Of a stretch of 64,000 bases of DNA, positions 53,795-63,811 are shown in pieces (positions within the stretch are counted from its first letter, which is position 1; each line of letters begins with the position of its first letter). The stretch comes from Pseudoips prasinana. Taxonomy: Eukaryota; Arthropoda; Insecta; Lepidoptera; Nolidae. The position numbers and the translations under genes are program-made. The notes under the pieces were generated by a model. It was not told the origin of the DNA. It made no database searches and was given only the letters and a program-made list of their open reading frames with translations. Location: NCBI GenBank assembly GCA_951640165.1, contig OX621264.1, positions 811,001 through 875,000 of the forward strand, given 5' to 3'.

Positions 53795-54640
53795 CTAGCA
53801 GCCCGGTACGTGCTTCGCTACGCTTTTAAGTATTAGTTACAAATTGTTTGTATATGGGAGTATAGACAGATGTTGATTTTACACTTTTGCAAGACTTTTT
53901 TTTAAATTTTCTCTACGTACAAACTTACCCTGGACTTCCACGAATAATTCAAGACCAAAATGAGCCAAATCGGTAAAGGCGTTGTTGAGTTATAACATTA
54001 CAACGAAAAGTGGCATTGATTTTTATATATATAGACTAGCTGACCCGTCACGACTTCGTTCGAGAGGAATCCTACCCCTACCCTACCAGTACCCTACCCC
54101 TACATTACCCCTACCCTACCCCTACCCTACCTCTACCCTACCCTACTCCTACCCTACCCTACCCCTACTCTACCCCTACCCTACCCCTACCCCTACCCAA
54201 CCCCTACCCTACCCCTACCCTACCCTTACCCCACCCCTACCCTACCCCTACCGTTTACTGGGTCAGAAGTGACACCTGTAGACATCTGGCGGGGATAACT
54301 AATTAAATGACGATTGATCAGTTTTCGACCGGAGAGGAAAACTGATTAAATTACTAAAATGGCTATTAAAAAATAAGGGTTGATCGTAGAAGGGTGAAAA
54401 TTGGGGATTGTATGTATTTTTGTATGTTGTATCATAAAAAAATAGAAATTAGAATATTGTCTAAAAAATAAAAAAAAAGTTTAGGGGTGGACTACCCCTA
54501 ACATTTAGGGGGATGAAAAATAGATGTTGGCCGATTCTCATAGATACCGGATAAGCACAAAAAATTTCATCAAAATCAGTTAAGCCGTTTCGGAGGAGTA
54601 TGGCAACGAAAACTGTGACACGAGAATTTTATATATTAGA
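53795..54640 (-). repeat. two adjacent Helitron-like repeats
   Basis: The first (53795-54045) begins 'actagcagcccggtacgtgc'. The second (54045-54640) begins 'actagctgacccgtcacgac' and ends 'gagaattttatatattaga'. Read on the - strand both finish in CTAG(T). The second has been expanded internally by the C-rich minisatellite. Confidence 0.55.
54071..54252. repeat. (CCCTAC/CCCCTA)n minisatellite
   Basis: About 180 bp of C-rich units such as 'ccctaccctacccctacc'. The - strand is a series of GGG and GGGG runs separated by TA. The Pro/Tyr/Thr-rich ORF across it is a translation of the repeat. Confidence 0.95.
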
Positions 54641-54644
54641 TAAT

Positions 54645-54886
54645 AATAATAAAATGTTTATTTCTCCTCACAAAAAGATTTTACATTAATAGGTACATTA
54701 CATTTATGTTGCGTTTTTATATTAATCTGACTTTGTGAGGAGCTGGTGTCTGATGCAGGTTAAGTCTGTATTACAGATCACCAGGATCACCCCTAGATTC
54801 TAGGATTATGGGTTAATATGTCTATACATCAAAATTCTTATTCTGTGATGTGCAATAAAGTGTACCTATCTATCTATCTATCTAAT
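54645..54886 (+). mobile_element. retroposon 3' end with (TATC)n tail
   Basis: Text from 'tttatttctcctcacaaaaa' to 'gcaataaagtgtacc' is followed by four TATC units at 54866-54885. Inverse scraps with 'gatagatagatacactttat' are at 58138-58165 and 60010-60120. AATAAA precedes the tail. Confidence 0.6.
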
Positions 54887-55117
54887 CCCAACTAAAAATA
54901 AGTGTTATGTGTATTGTGTATGTCTGCCGAGCCGTCCGTGCGCCCGCGCCGCTACCGCGACACTCGGTCTGTGCAGTGGGACCGGTTTAACTGTACCCGG
55001 GTCAGTAGGCGAACGGGCTACCGATGCAGTTACTTGGTTACGTCGTACGGTCCACTGCGGGGCAGCTGTGCTTCCTCCATACTACTCGCATGATATTACC
55101 TGATATAATAATAATAT
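54887..55117. other. GC-rich patch, no gene assigned
   Basis: CpG-rich compared with its surroundings ('cgtgcgcccgcgccgctacc'). Two overlapping frames of 63-64 codons are open here, but neither has a domain or splice support. Confidence 0.4.
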
Positions 55118-55338
55118 AATGTCATCATCATCATCATCATATCAGCCGAAAGACGTCCACTGCTGGACAAAGGCCTCCCTCAAAGATCTCCACAATTGCC
55201 GGTCTTGCGCTATCCGCATCCAGCGTTTTCCAGCGACCCGCACAAGATCATCGGTCCATCTTGTAGGGGGCCTGCCCACGCTGCGTCTTCCGGTTCGTGG
55301 TCGCCACTCGAGAACCTTTCTGCCCCAGAAAGGTAATA
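55118..55338 (-). mobile_element. RTE-like LINE 3' end
   Basis: It starts '(atc)n atatcagccgaaagacgt', the inverse of the tail at 7790-7805, and reads through to 'ctcgagaacctttctgccc'. A SINE A scrap follows at 55366-55432. Confidence 0.8.
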
Positions 55339-55459
55339 TAATGTAAAGGTATCATAATATAATGTACTGGGACGTTATTCACACACGGCCATATGATCCC
55401 AACTAAGCAGAGCGTATACTATGGAACTCCAACTCCAACTCGTCTGCAGACGAGTTGGC

Positions 55460-55735
55460 GATCGCAGTGTGATATTCATAGTAGGTACACCGAGAGACGC
55501 TGCTGCCCATTTTCTGATAGATATTCCCCGGGATGACTTCCACGCCCTGCGATCGCCAACTGCGATCGCCAAATGCGATCGCAGTGTGATATTCATAGTA
55601 GGTACACCGAGAGACGCTGCTGCCCATTTTCTGATAGATATTCCCCGGGAGGACTTCCACGCCCCCCACGGGATGAGATTGAGTGGCGAAATACTATGCC
55701 GTCAGGCCCACAGCAATTCCATGATCACGTGAGAT
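55460..55735. repeat. 117-bp tandem duplication
   Basis: 'gatcgcagtgtgatattcat' starts at 55460 and again at 55577. The two units agree closely through 'tgatagatattccccggga'. 'tgcgatcgcc' repeats several times at the junction. The element is not recognised. Confidence 0.85.
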
Positions 55736-55775
55736 ATATATTTTTTTCTATAAATCTCTTTGAATGTATACATTT

Positions 55776-55911
55776 TACTTACTAATCGTATGGGCAGTGA
55801 TTAGGCATCTAACTGTTGCCTAATAGCTACAACTGGGAGTTTAAACAGCTTTGGCGGTCACCCATATATGGACTGACCGCGAGCCTAGTTGCTTAACTTC
55901 ACCAATGACAT
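55776..55911 (+). repeat. dispersed repeat R
   Basis: 'ttactaatcgtatgggcag', 'ctgttgcctaat', 'tatatggactgaccgcgagc' and 'cctagttgcttaac' match 62292-62522 and 1-58. Repeat F begins at its right edge. Confidence 0.65.
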
Positions 55912-56600
55912 AATGAAATTTATTCAGCACTTGGGTATTTACATACACTTGTACTTGTCAAGCTCACAATGTATTACATAAACACAGTTTAAAAACAGTA
56001 ACTAAAGCAACAAAATATTTTGAACTAGTTGTGCCCGCGACTTCGTCCGCGTGTTAATTAGTATATTACGTTTTATTTTTGTATATTTTTTTGTAAAATA
56101 AAAGTAGCCTAAGTTACTCTTTATTACATCAGCTACCTGCCAACAAAAGTCCCGTCAAAATCGGTCCTGCCATTTCAGAGATTAGCCGGAACAAACAGAC
56201 AGACAAAAATTGTAAAAAATGTTATTTTGGTGTATGTACCGTATATATATTAATGTAAAAACCGGTTATTTGAATATTACAAACAGACACTCCAATTTTA
56301 TTTATTTGTATAGATTAGTCCGTCCGTGCGGTCTGTTTCGTCACATATATTTTTAATATCCTTAAATAAATAATAAATAGCAAGTTACTAAGCTATTATT
56401 GTTACATTTAGCAATAGTATATTAAAATTAAATAATTAAAAACAACGAGCAGTTGGCTAGCGCAAAAGGCTCTCAACCAGTAGCCTAATTTAAGCGTCTA
56501 ATACCTGAGGGCACCCTTATGGGGTTCGGGCCACAGCTCAGGCGGCCGCTGAAGTAAAAGATGGAATTCGAAATGGGGGTCAGATCACTTCACGGGATAA
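55912..56600 (-). repeat. repeat F, copy 2, split by a Helitron
   Basis: This is the same repeat as 53230-53575, interrupted at 'ttgaa|ttagtc' by the Helitron at 56025-56314. The uninterrupted copy has 'atataattagtct' at this site. Confidence 0.75.
56025..56314 (-). mobile_element. 290-bp non-autonomous Helitron, family H3, complete
   Basis: On the - strand it begins TCTATACAAATAAATAAAAT after A. It ends with the stem 'cgcggacgaagtcgcg', 'ggcacaa' and CTAG before T. The filled and empty sites in repeat F confirm exact A|T insertion without duplication. Confidence 0.9.
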
Positions 56601-56927
56601 AATCACAAGCACTTACAGACCGCTGATAGCATCTGACTATGAGCTTGTATAAAACGCTGAGATGGTTTGTTTTCGTAGTAATTATGGCGTCGACTGTACA
56701 AGCTATATGGAAAACAGCGTAATAATCTTATCTCTTAATACAAATTCGGTCAAAGTTAGGTCGAGCTGTGGCTATGATGTCATCGGCAAATTCCCTTTTT
56801 TATATCTCGGATAAATATTTAAGTTGCCAAGGTGAGCAGATTATTGGACAAAGTCAAGAGAATCAGATTTATTATCTTTAAACGACTGGCAAGAGACAAG
56901 TCGGTCTTCTATTGCAAATTTTTATAA
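56601..56927. other. no gene seen
   Basis: No coding frame, splice pattern or element end that I can support. Confidence 0.4.
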
Positions 56928-57121
56928 TCTTGTATTATAAAATCGTAGGAAAATCAAAACTGTACATTGAATAATTTTTTAAAAGGATACTTGGGGCATG
57001 ATCTGCAATCGATATCGAAGCCAAAAATATGTATATGTATATTATCACGCTATCACCTACGGGGGTGGAGCTGTAAAAATTTATAAAATTTGACGCGGGT
57101 AAAACCGCGGGGTACAGCTAG
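56928..57121 (+). mobile_element. Helitron, family H1, internally deleted
   Basis: It begins 'tcttgtattataaaatcgta' and ends with the 'cgcgggtaaaaccgcgg' stem, 'ggtacagCTAG' and T. About 120 bp of the family's middle is missing. Confidence 0.8.
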
Positions 57122-57122
57122 T

Positions 57123-57345
57123 AACAATAATATTCTGTGACGTTATTCACACACGGCCATCTGATCCCAAACTAAGCAGAGCTTATACTATGGAAACCAA
57201 ATAACTGACATACTTATATAGATAATTACACTCAGACTCAGGGCAAACAAACATGTTCATGCACACAAATATCTGCCCTGGGTTGGAATCGAACCCACGA
57301 CCTCCGGCGTGAAAAGCATGCATTTGCCAACCACGCCACAAGCTT
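57123..57345 (-). mobile_element. SINE A
   Basis: Full-length - strand copy with box B 'ggttggaatcgaacccacga' in inverse, ending at 'aatattctgtgacgttattc'. Together with about 105 bp to its right it is mirrored at 59597-59960. Confidence 0.85.
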
Positions 57346-57511
57346 TAGTTTTAGGTTTTAGCTAGCTACTCGCTTTACTCCTGAATGCGCGCAGCAAAAT
57401 ATATCATGTCAACAAGTTGAGAATTTACACAACGTGCATTCGACCCATTATGAATATACAAGTCCAGTATTGTCCACGAGATGATTACCCTTACAACTTA
57501 TTTTTTTTTTT

Positions 57512-57742
57512 AGGACAATGTCACACAGATCATCCTAGCCCCAAACTAAGCAAAGCTTGTACTATGGGTACCAGTCGACGATATCCATACTTATATAGAT
57601 AGATAAATACCTAGAAAACATCCATGACTCAGAAACAAATATTCGTGCTCATCACACAAATAATTGCACTTACCGGGATTCGAACCCAGGACCACCAGCT
57701 TCGTAGGCAGGAGCACTACCAACTAGGCTACGGTTTCCTTGC
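57512..57742 (-). mobile_element. tRNA-derived SINE G
   Basis: Inverse of 62543-62800. The - strand reads 'ccgtagcctagttggtagtg', box B 'gggttcgaatcccgg', 'tcatggatgttttctaggta' and 'gtaccc', ending near a T-run at 57501. Confidence 0.85.
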
Positions 57743-58165
57743 ATATCTCTGGAGGAGCAGCAGTATAACGTTGTATTTAATATTGATGCATCACAGGGGT
57801 CCCCTTGAACCTACATCTGAGTCAGAAGTCTCAGACTCTGTCGAGTGTACCCTCCTCTACCGCGCGATGGACCCGGCTCCCGCACGGTGAATCCATGGAT
57901 TGCTAAGAATTAGGTCTTCCTGTGCCAGTAAGCTAATCTCAGCTGGACCTGAAAGTCGACCAGCGACAGTGAAACAGCGTAATGAATCAGATGATTTTCA
58001 TTTGTTATCAGCAAGGTCACGATTAGGCACGCCTGCTCACGCGCCGCATTATGTCTTATGTTCAATAATTTTCTAGACAACTCGGGAAAATATTGTAGTA
58101 GGTACTCTGTCATCGGGGCTGCGGTGGCAGAGTGAGAAGATAGATAGATACACTTTATTGCACAA
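57743..58165. other. no gene assigned
   Basis: Moderately GC-rich DNA without a supported exon. A retroposon tail scrap ('agatagatagatacacttta') closes it at 58138-58165. Confidence 0.4.
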
Positions 58166-58169
58166 ACTA

Positions 58170-58615
58170 TAAAAAAAACCGGCCAAGTGCGAGTCGGACT
58201 CGCACATGAAGGGTTCCATAGCAGCAAGTATTTCAGTTGATTAAATGAATGCAAATTCCGGTTTATGACGTATTAAAAAAAAACTACTTGCTAGATCTCG
58301 TTCAAACCAATTTTCGTTGTTAGTTTACATGGTAATATACATCATATATTTTTTTAGTTTTATCATTCTCTTATTGTAGAAGTTAGAGGGGGGGGGGGAC
58401 CCATTTTACCAATTTGGAAGTGTCTCTCGCGCAAACTATTCAGTTTAGAAAAAAATTATATTAGGAACCTCAATATCATTTTTGAAGACCTATCCATAGA
58501 TACCCAACATTTATTGAGTTTCAGTTCTATGTATGGCGACCCCCCAAAATAATCGTTCTTTTTCTATTTTAGTGTAAAAATCTTAATACGGTTCACAGAA
58601 TACATCTACTTACGA
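58170..58615. repeat. dispersed repeat H
   Basis: 'ggccaagtgcgagtcggact' start, then 'gaagggttccatag', a G-run at 58388-58399, 'gaagacctatccatagatac' and 'aatacggttcacagaataca'. An inverse relative covers 19697-20040. Confidence 0.6.
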
Positions 58616-58624
58616 AGTTTCAAT

Positions 58625-58755
58625 AGTACAGCACAGGGTTCGAGTCCCGCGCTGGACAACTATTTGTGTGACCCATAAATAGTTGTTCTGAGACTGGATG
58701 TAATTTGTGTCCGTTTATTATATGTTTGTAAAGTACCCCGCGATACACTTAATAA
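58625..58755 (+). mobile_element. SINE S3 fragment
   Basis: Box B-like 'gggttcgagtcccg', 'ggacaactatttgtgtgacc' and 'gtaaagtaccccgcgataca' match 41404-41583 in inverse. The head is lost. Confidence 0.7.
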
Positions 58756-59067
58756 TAGACGTCACCAAAGCACACTAAAGTTAAAAAGACATAATACTGC
58801 ACTTTTTTCGAAGAGTTGTCTCGGCATAGGTCCAAAAATGTTCAATAAATTACCAAAAACTTAAAAAAAACATTAGTAATGCCTAATGCGGGCGTTGTCT
58901 TATATATATACTGCATAGTTTAATGTACTTACATACATTCATATTCATACATAAACAAATATAATAAACGAGAAGTGTCTTTACTGCGGCCACGTGCAAG
59001 CAGCTCCGGGAAGGCAGCGATCAGAAAGCGAACGGAAGTTTAGAGGGGGATGTAAGTTAGTGAAGGT

Positions 59068-59145
59068 TCATGCCGCAGGTCGTGGTTCGATTCCCACCCC
59101 GGACAGATATTTGTGTGCATGAAAACGTCTGTTTGTTCTGAAGGT
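59068..59145 (+). mobile_element. SINE A fragment
   Basis: 'gccgcaggtcgtggttcgat' (box B) and 'ggacagatatttgtgtgcat' are SINE A. It is preceded by a scrap of the 6496-6711 repeat. Confidence 0.7.
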
Positions 59146-59309
59146 CAGTTTATAGATGACCGACTGTCAAAGAGGTTTAATTTCTGAGCGTCTCCGTGCT
59201 TATATATTTAACTGGCGGTCCCGGTTCTTGACTTTAGACAACATTTGTTAAGTGAGCGATGTACCTATTAATTCTAACTTAAATTTATTTTATTTTTATG
59301 AGATGAGAT

Positions 59310-59590
59310 CCGTAGGCGAACCAAAGTAACCGACATAGCCGTAAGAATTGCCAAGCTGAAGTGGCAGTGGGCAGGGCACATAGCTCTTAGTGCCGACGGC
59401 CGCTGGGGCAGAAAGGTTCTCGAGTGGCGACCACGAACCGGAAGACGAAGCGTGGGCAGGCCCCCTACAAGGTGGACCGATGATCTTGTGCGGGGCGCTG
59501 GAAATCGCTGGATGCGGATAGCGCAAGACCGGCAATTGTGGAAATCTTTGGGGGAGGCCTTTGTCCAGCAGTGGACGTCTTTCGGTTGAT
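59310..59590 (+). mobile_element. RTE-like LINE 3' end
   Basis: The reading is KLKWQWAGHIALSADGRWGR, then the RPRTGRRSVG block, then 'ttgtccagcagtggacgtct' and a worn (GAT)n end. This is the longest RTE tail in the window, still heavily 5'-truncated. Confidence 0.8.
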
Positions 59591-59714
59591 ATGCTGAATG
59601 AGTCGAATGCACGTTGTGTAAATTCTCAACCTGTTGACATGATATATTTTGCTGCGTGCATTCAGGAGTAAAGCGAGTAGCTAGCTAAAACCTGTGGCTT
59701 AAAGCCTAACCTAA

Positions 59715-59955
59715 AGCCTGTGGCGTGGTTGGCAAATGCATGCTTTTCACGCCGGAGGTCGTGAGTTCGATTCCCAACCAGAGCAGATATTTGTGTGCAT
59801 GAACATGTCTGTTTGTCCTGAGTCTGGGTGTAATTATCTAAATAAGTATTAACAAAAGAAAACTAGTATATCAGTTATATGGTTTCCATAGTACACGCTC
59901 TGCTTAGTTTGGGATCAGATGGTCGTGTGTGAATTATGTGCCAGGATACTATATT
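59715..59955 (+). mobile_element. SINE A, full copy
   Basis: Head 'gtggcgtggttggcaaatgc', box B 'gagttcgattccc', and the usual body ending 'tatgtgccaggatactatat'. It is mirrored by 57123-57345. Confidence 0.85.
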
Positions 59956-60004
59956 GATTTATTTAAAGAGAATGTTACGTTTCGTATATTACTGAAGGGG
60001 TAAG

Positions 60005-60120
60005 AGAGAGGTAATAATAATAATTTTATTTATTAAATAAGACAAACATTACACCATTTAGCATTACAAAAAACACCTCACACTAGGCGGGGCCTGTTTT
60101 GTGAGGAGTTTTCCTTAATT
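60005..60120 (-). mobile_element. retroposon 3' end scrap
   Basis: 'taataataataattttattt' followed by 'cacctcacactaggcgggg' and 'ttttgtgaggagtttt' resembles the element at 54645-54886 read from its 3' side. Confidence 0.4.
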
Positions 60121-60269
60121 AAATACATCTCAGAATATATAGTGTGTGGTACCATGCGTAAGATAAGTATATAAATTATTATAGCTATTTTGGATAGTTA
60201 ACATTTATTTAAATTTTCTAAAAGTCTTCCGTGTGTTGATACGACCAATGCAACAAATTAGAATAATTT

Positions 60270-60558
60270 TTGAAGTTATACTTCTTTTGGCGCGATGGAG
60301 AAAAATGATGAGAGTGAATTTTTACGATGCGCGCGCACACCGACACCAAAAAATTTAACAGCATGAAGTTAGTTCTAGTTTGTATGAAAATGTATGAGAG
60401 TGAATTTTTACGATGCACGCGCATCGTGCGCGCGCATCGTAAAAATAACAGCATGAAGTTAGTTCTAGGTGGTATGAAAATTGATAACTATGTTCAAGTT
60501 GTATATTAAGAAGTACAACTTCTAACGCGTGTACATAAGTACACACAAGTTTTTTTTT
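60270..60558. repeat. repeat E, copy 2, internally rearranged
   Basis: Same ends as 12038-12231. The middle contains an extra 'gtatgagagtgaatttttac' and the palindrome 'cgatgcacgcgcatcgtgcg', which replace the single 'cgatgcgcgcgcacaccgac' tract. Confidence 0.8.
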
Positions 60559-61204
60559 CTTAGCTTCGATATGTGATAGAAATATTATTTTGTATAGTTT
60601 ATTGAATTTGTTATACAGGAATGGTTTCATAAAGGACGTAAAACGCTGTGCAAAGGCGGTTTACACAGGCAATACGGGAATTTTGATTATTCGTAGTTTT
60701 ACGATATGGGATAGGTCTAATATACTAGGTATATCTTTGTGATGTTCTAGGTGTGAGCGTACATTTTCTTTCTCTCTCCCTCTCATAGCCAGTTACTTTT
60801 GAAGTTTTACTTCAGTCGTTTTGTCTGTTTGTTTTTCCTTTTGAGGTCGGTTTTGAAATGTATTAATAAATATAATTACCGAAGTCAAGGACGGAGGAAT
60901 GGAAACAATATTGATAACGAACACGTGACTATGTATATATTGTCCTGTGCTATACAGATATATATATTTTCCTACTTGTGTGTTACTGATTAAGCAGTAC
61001 GAACGTGCCGTATTATTCTTATGATATAATTACAGTGGGTTATTAATAGTCTGTGTTCTGTGTCTTTTTGTGTGCTGTGCTGAGGTGCTGATTTCGTGTG
61101 AAAGAAAAATCATGTAAGTAGATTTCAATCAATAGATCTTTTATTTGCTAGAATATGGCAACGATACTTACTTACTTAAGATTTAAGTCTCCGTAAGATT
61201 TTTA
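60559..61204. other. no gene seen
   Basis: Contains '(ctct)n catagccagtta' (60770-60795) and 'gaagttttacttcagtcg', phrases of the 6.5-8 kb repeats. Otherwise I recognise nothing. Confidence 0.4.
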
Positions 61205-61736
61205 TATACTGTGGACAGGGGTCTCATCGCGATAAATATTTAGGTAAATCATTACCTTGGTTACCCGACGTTTCGGCATGGATTGCACCAGCCGTGGTCA
61301 CGGGTCGACTGGTGTGGCTCGGCAGCATCGTCTCCGTGGAGCTCGGGTTTCGGTATCTACCCTCGCATGGTCTTGATATTTTTCATTTTCGAAACTGTCG
61401 GTACACACGACACTAATGACATCAGCGCCTACGTTGGTTACGCGACGATGGCACTTCGTTATTACAGGATTCCAAGATGGTGAGACGCGGTATCCGTCTT
61501 CCCGGTTGAAATTTTTATGTTTCTTTATTTCAAACGCTTCACGTACTATTCTGGAGTAATAGTGACGATCGGTGGAGAGGACCTGTGGCTTGTGTAAATT
61601 TGTAATCTAGTGTTGAGATTCTGTGTCGACTACGTGCTCAGCTATTGCTGATTTATTAACCTGTCGGTTCCGGACAGCTGCGATATGTTCTTTGGCCCTT
61701 TCAGCAATAGACCTTTTAGTTTGGCCGATATATTTC
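61205..61736 (-). pseudogene. Penelope-like element, GIY-YIG endonuclease end
   Basis: The - strand reads KYIGQTKRSIAERAKEHIAA, NKSAIAEHVVDTESQH, a stop, then ITNLHKPQVLSTDRHYYSRI and REDGYRVSPSWNPVITKCHR. YIG and the downstream SAIAEH fit the GIY-YIG nuclease that ends Penelope-like ORFs; this enzyme nicks target DNA. The GIY half and the whole reverse transcriptase are missing, cut off at 61736 by a LINE fragment of opposite strand. The C-terminal wording (VTTAGAIHAETSG) continues to about 61260. Confidence 0.8.
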
Positions 61737-61737
61737 C

Positions 61738-62262
61738 GTAAGATCTTGGGCATTACATGGCAAGATAGGGTCACTAACGAGAGAGTTCTAGAAATAGCAC
61801 AGCTACGTAGCCTGACAGCGTTTCTTAAACCGAAGCGTTTACGTTGGTTGGGGCATCTGCACAGAATGGAACCCACTCAAATACCACGATGTGTTCTATT
61901 GGGTGCGGTAGCTAATGCGAAGCGCGATGTCGGTAGACCTCTGCTTCGCTTTAAAGTCTGCACCAAGCGGGATAGCTACAGTGGTCAATCTTAAAAGCGG
62001 CCAGCATTTAAAATTGACCACTGTAGCTGGGAAAAGCTCGCTGAAAATAGAGTTGAATGGCGCCAACGTGTAGTGGAGGGTCGTAAGATCTGTGATGAAA
62101 CCTGGTTCGGAGTACTTGCTGGTAAGAGACAGAAGCGACATGAAAGCGGTTCGGCACCAACCACCGCAAACTTCTCTTGTCAGGCCTGCGGCAGGCTATG
62201 TCGCTCTCGCATCGGTTTGTTTAGCCACCATAAGAAATGTCTCTCAGACAATGCGCCGTAAA
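61738..62262 (+). pseudogene. LINE ORF2 C-terminus with zinc finger
   Basis: Reads RKILGITWQDRVTNERVLEI, LKPKRLRWLGHLHRMEPTQI, RDVGRPLLRFK, a broken stretch, then SWEKLAENRVEWRQRVVEGR and FSCQACGRLCRSRIGLFSHH followed by KKC. The CxxC...HxxxC finger closes the ORF at 62262. An inverted copy of 16 bp (61974-61989 against 62013-62028) shifts the frame. Only the C-terminal 160 or so codons remain. Confidence 0.75.
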
Positions 62263-62291
62263 TCGTCTGTAACAGACGCAAAGGCCATATA

Positions 62292-62522
62292 TACTTACTT
62301 ACTTATCGTATGGGCAGCGGTTACACTCCTAGTGAGAGTTATTTAAGCCGCCCATCAGGCCTCTGACATGGCTTAACGCCTGTTGCCTAATGGTTAGAAC
62401 ATGTCCTCCAAAGCACGGGGACGCTCAAAAATTAACCAGTTTGGAGGTCCATCTATGGATTGACTGTGGCCTAGTTGTTTAACCTCGCCAATCACTTACG
62501 GTTCGGTGGGAGCATCGGACGC
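62292..62522 (+). repeat. dispersed repeat R, long copy
   Basis: 'cttatcgtatgggcagcggt', 'cgcctgttgcctaatggtta', 'ccatctatggattgactgtg' and 'cctagttgtttaacctcgcc' give the fullest version of this repeat. Confidence 0.7.
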
Positions 62523-62542
62523 AACACGGAGCAACTGACGGT

Positions 62543-62800
62543 CACCGTAGCCTAGTTGGTAGTGCTCCTGCCTACCAAGCTGGTGGTCCTGGGTTCGAAT
62601 CCCGGTCAGTGCAAATATTTGTGTGATGAGCACGAATATTTGTTTCTGAGTCATGGATGTTTTCTATGTATTTAAGTATTTATTTATCTATATAAGTATG
62701 TATATCGTCGCCTGGTACCCATAGTACAAGCTTTGCTTAGTTTGGGGCTAGGATGATCTGTGTGAAATTGTCCCTAGATATTATTATTATTATCGGGCTA
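62543..62800 (+). mobile_element. tRNA-derived SINE G, full copy
   Basis: Box A 'tagcctagttggtagtgctc', box B 'gggttcgaatcccgg', a body with 'catggatgttttctatgtat', and an end at 'ctagatattattattattat'. Confidence 0.88.
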
Positions 62801-62883
62801 TGGAACAACAATACCATTGTTGGTAACACTTAGTTCAAATACAACTCATTCCGCCGCTTATTGCGTGTAAATTTTGTAATAAT

Positions 62884-63460
62884 TAACAATAATATCCTGG
62901 GTCATTATTCACACACGGCCATCTGATCCCAAACTAAGCAGAGCTTCTACTATAGTAACCAGAAAATTGATATCTATACATATATATAATAAAATCGTAG
63001 GAAAGTCAAAACTGTACATTGAATATTTTTTAAAAAGTATACTTGCGGCGTAATCTGCAATGGATATTGAAGCCAAAAATATAGTTTTTAGAATTTTTGT
63101 CTGTTTATCTGTTTGTCTTTATGTATGTCCGGGCTTAACTCAAGAAGTACTGCATGGATTTACTTCAAATTTTGCATGAATATTACTAAGAGGTCGGGTC
63201 AACATATAGGCTACATATTATCACGCTATTACCTACGGGGGAGGAGCTGTGATAATTTATAAAATTTAACGCGGATAAAACCCCGGGGCACAGCTAGTAC
63301 TACATATACTCCTTTTTTTTGTAAATACATACTTATATAGATAATTACACTCAAGACTCGGGACAAACAGACATTTTCATGAACACAAATCTGTCCTGGG
63401 TGGGAATTGAACCCACGACCTGCGGCATTTACCAACCACGCCAACAGGCCCAATAATTTT
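62884..63460 (-). mobile_element. SINE A, split by a Helitron
   Basis: The left part (62884-62972) and right part (63298-63460) form one SINE A when the Helitron is removed. The break is at 'ttgata|tactac'. Box B lies in 'gggaattgaacccacgacct' read in inverse. Confidence 0.88.
62973..63297 (+). mobile_element. Helitron, family H1, complete
   Basis: TCTATACATA follows A. The 3' end is 'cgcggataaaaccccggggc' then 'acagCTAG' before T. The host SINE sequence is known from other copies, so the A|T insertion point is exact. Confidence 0.92.
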
Positions 63461-63811
63461 TTTATTGATATTATATGTTATATATTTTTTTATTTATATT
63501 TTATTTTTAAACTCGCCAAACTATATTGTTTAACTGCGAGAAGCGCTCTTATTCTACTAGGTACTTAAACCTACTTTACTCTATATATTATACTAAATAT
63601 CAACTAATAAGCTACTTAATCTCTCTCTCTCTCTCTTATTACATTACATTTTATTTCTTACGCCTAGTTAACGGCAAAAGAAGTAAATAATTTCTTCGCA
63701 ACACATTCAGAGTTAACGAGACGTGACAGAATGCGATCGAAACCGCATGCGATATTACTATGAGACGAACCCGGAACATTTTTGTATAAGACATTTAAAT
63801 TTGAAACACTG
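63461..63811. other. AT-rich, with a short (CT)n run
   Basis: A CT microsatellite of about 16 bp lies at 63620-63638. No gene is seen. Confidence 0.5.

Noticed and set aside
54071..54252. Interstitial telomere
   Set aside because: The units are CCCTAC and CCCCTA, not the insect telomeric CCTAA, and lie inside another repeat.
53982..54272. Pro/Tyr/Thr-rich ORF of 96 codons
   Set aside because: It is generated by the C-rich minisatellite and has no splice or start context.
54902..55103. Two overlapping 63-64 codon ORFs in a GC-rich patch
   Set aside because: Two frames open over the same DNA indicates composition rather than coding; no splice sites found.
62543..62620. tRNA gene
   Set aside because: Boxes A and B are present but the acceptor stem does not pair, and the same sequence with the same 3' body recurs at 57512-57742. 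It is a SINE. The same reasoning applies at 8222-8295, 51905-51985 and 63812-63884.
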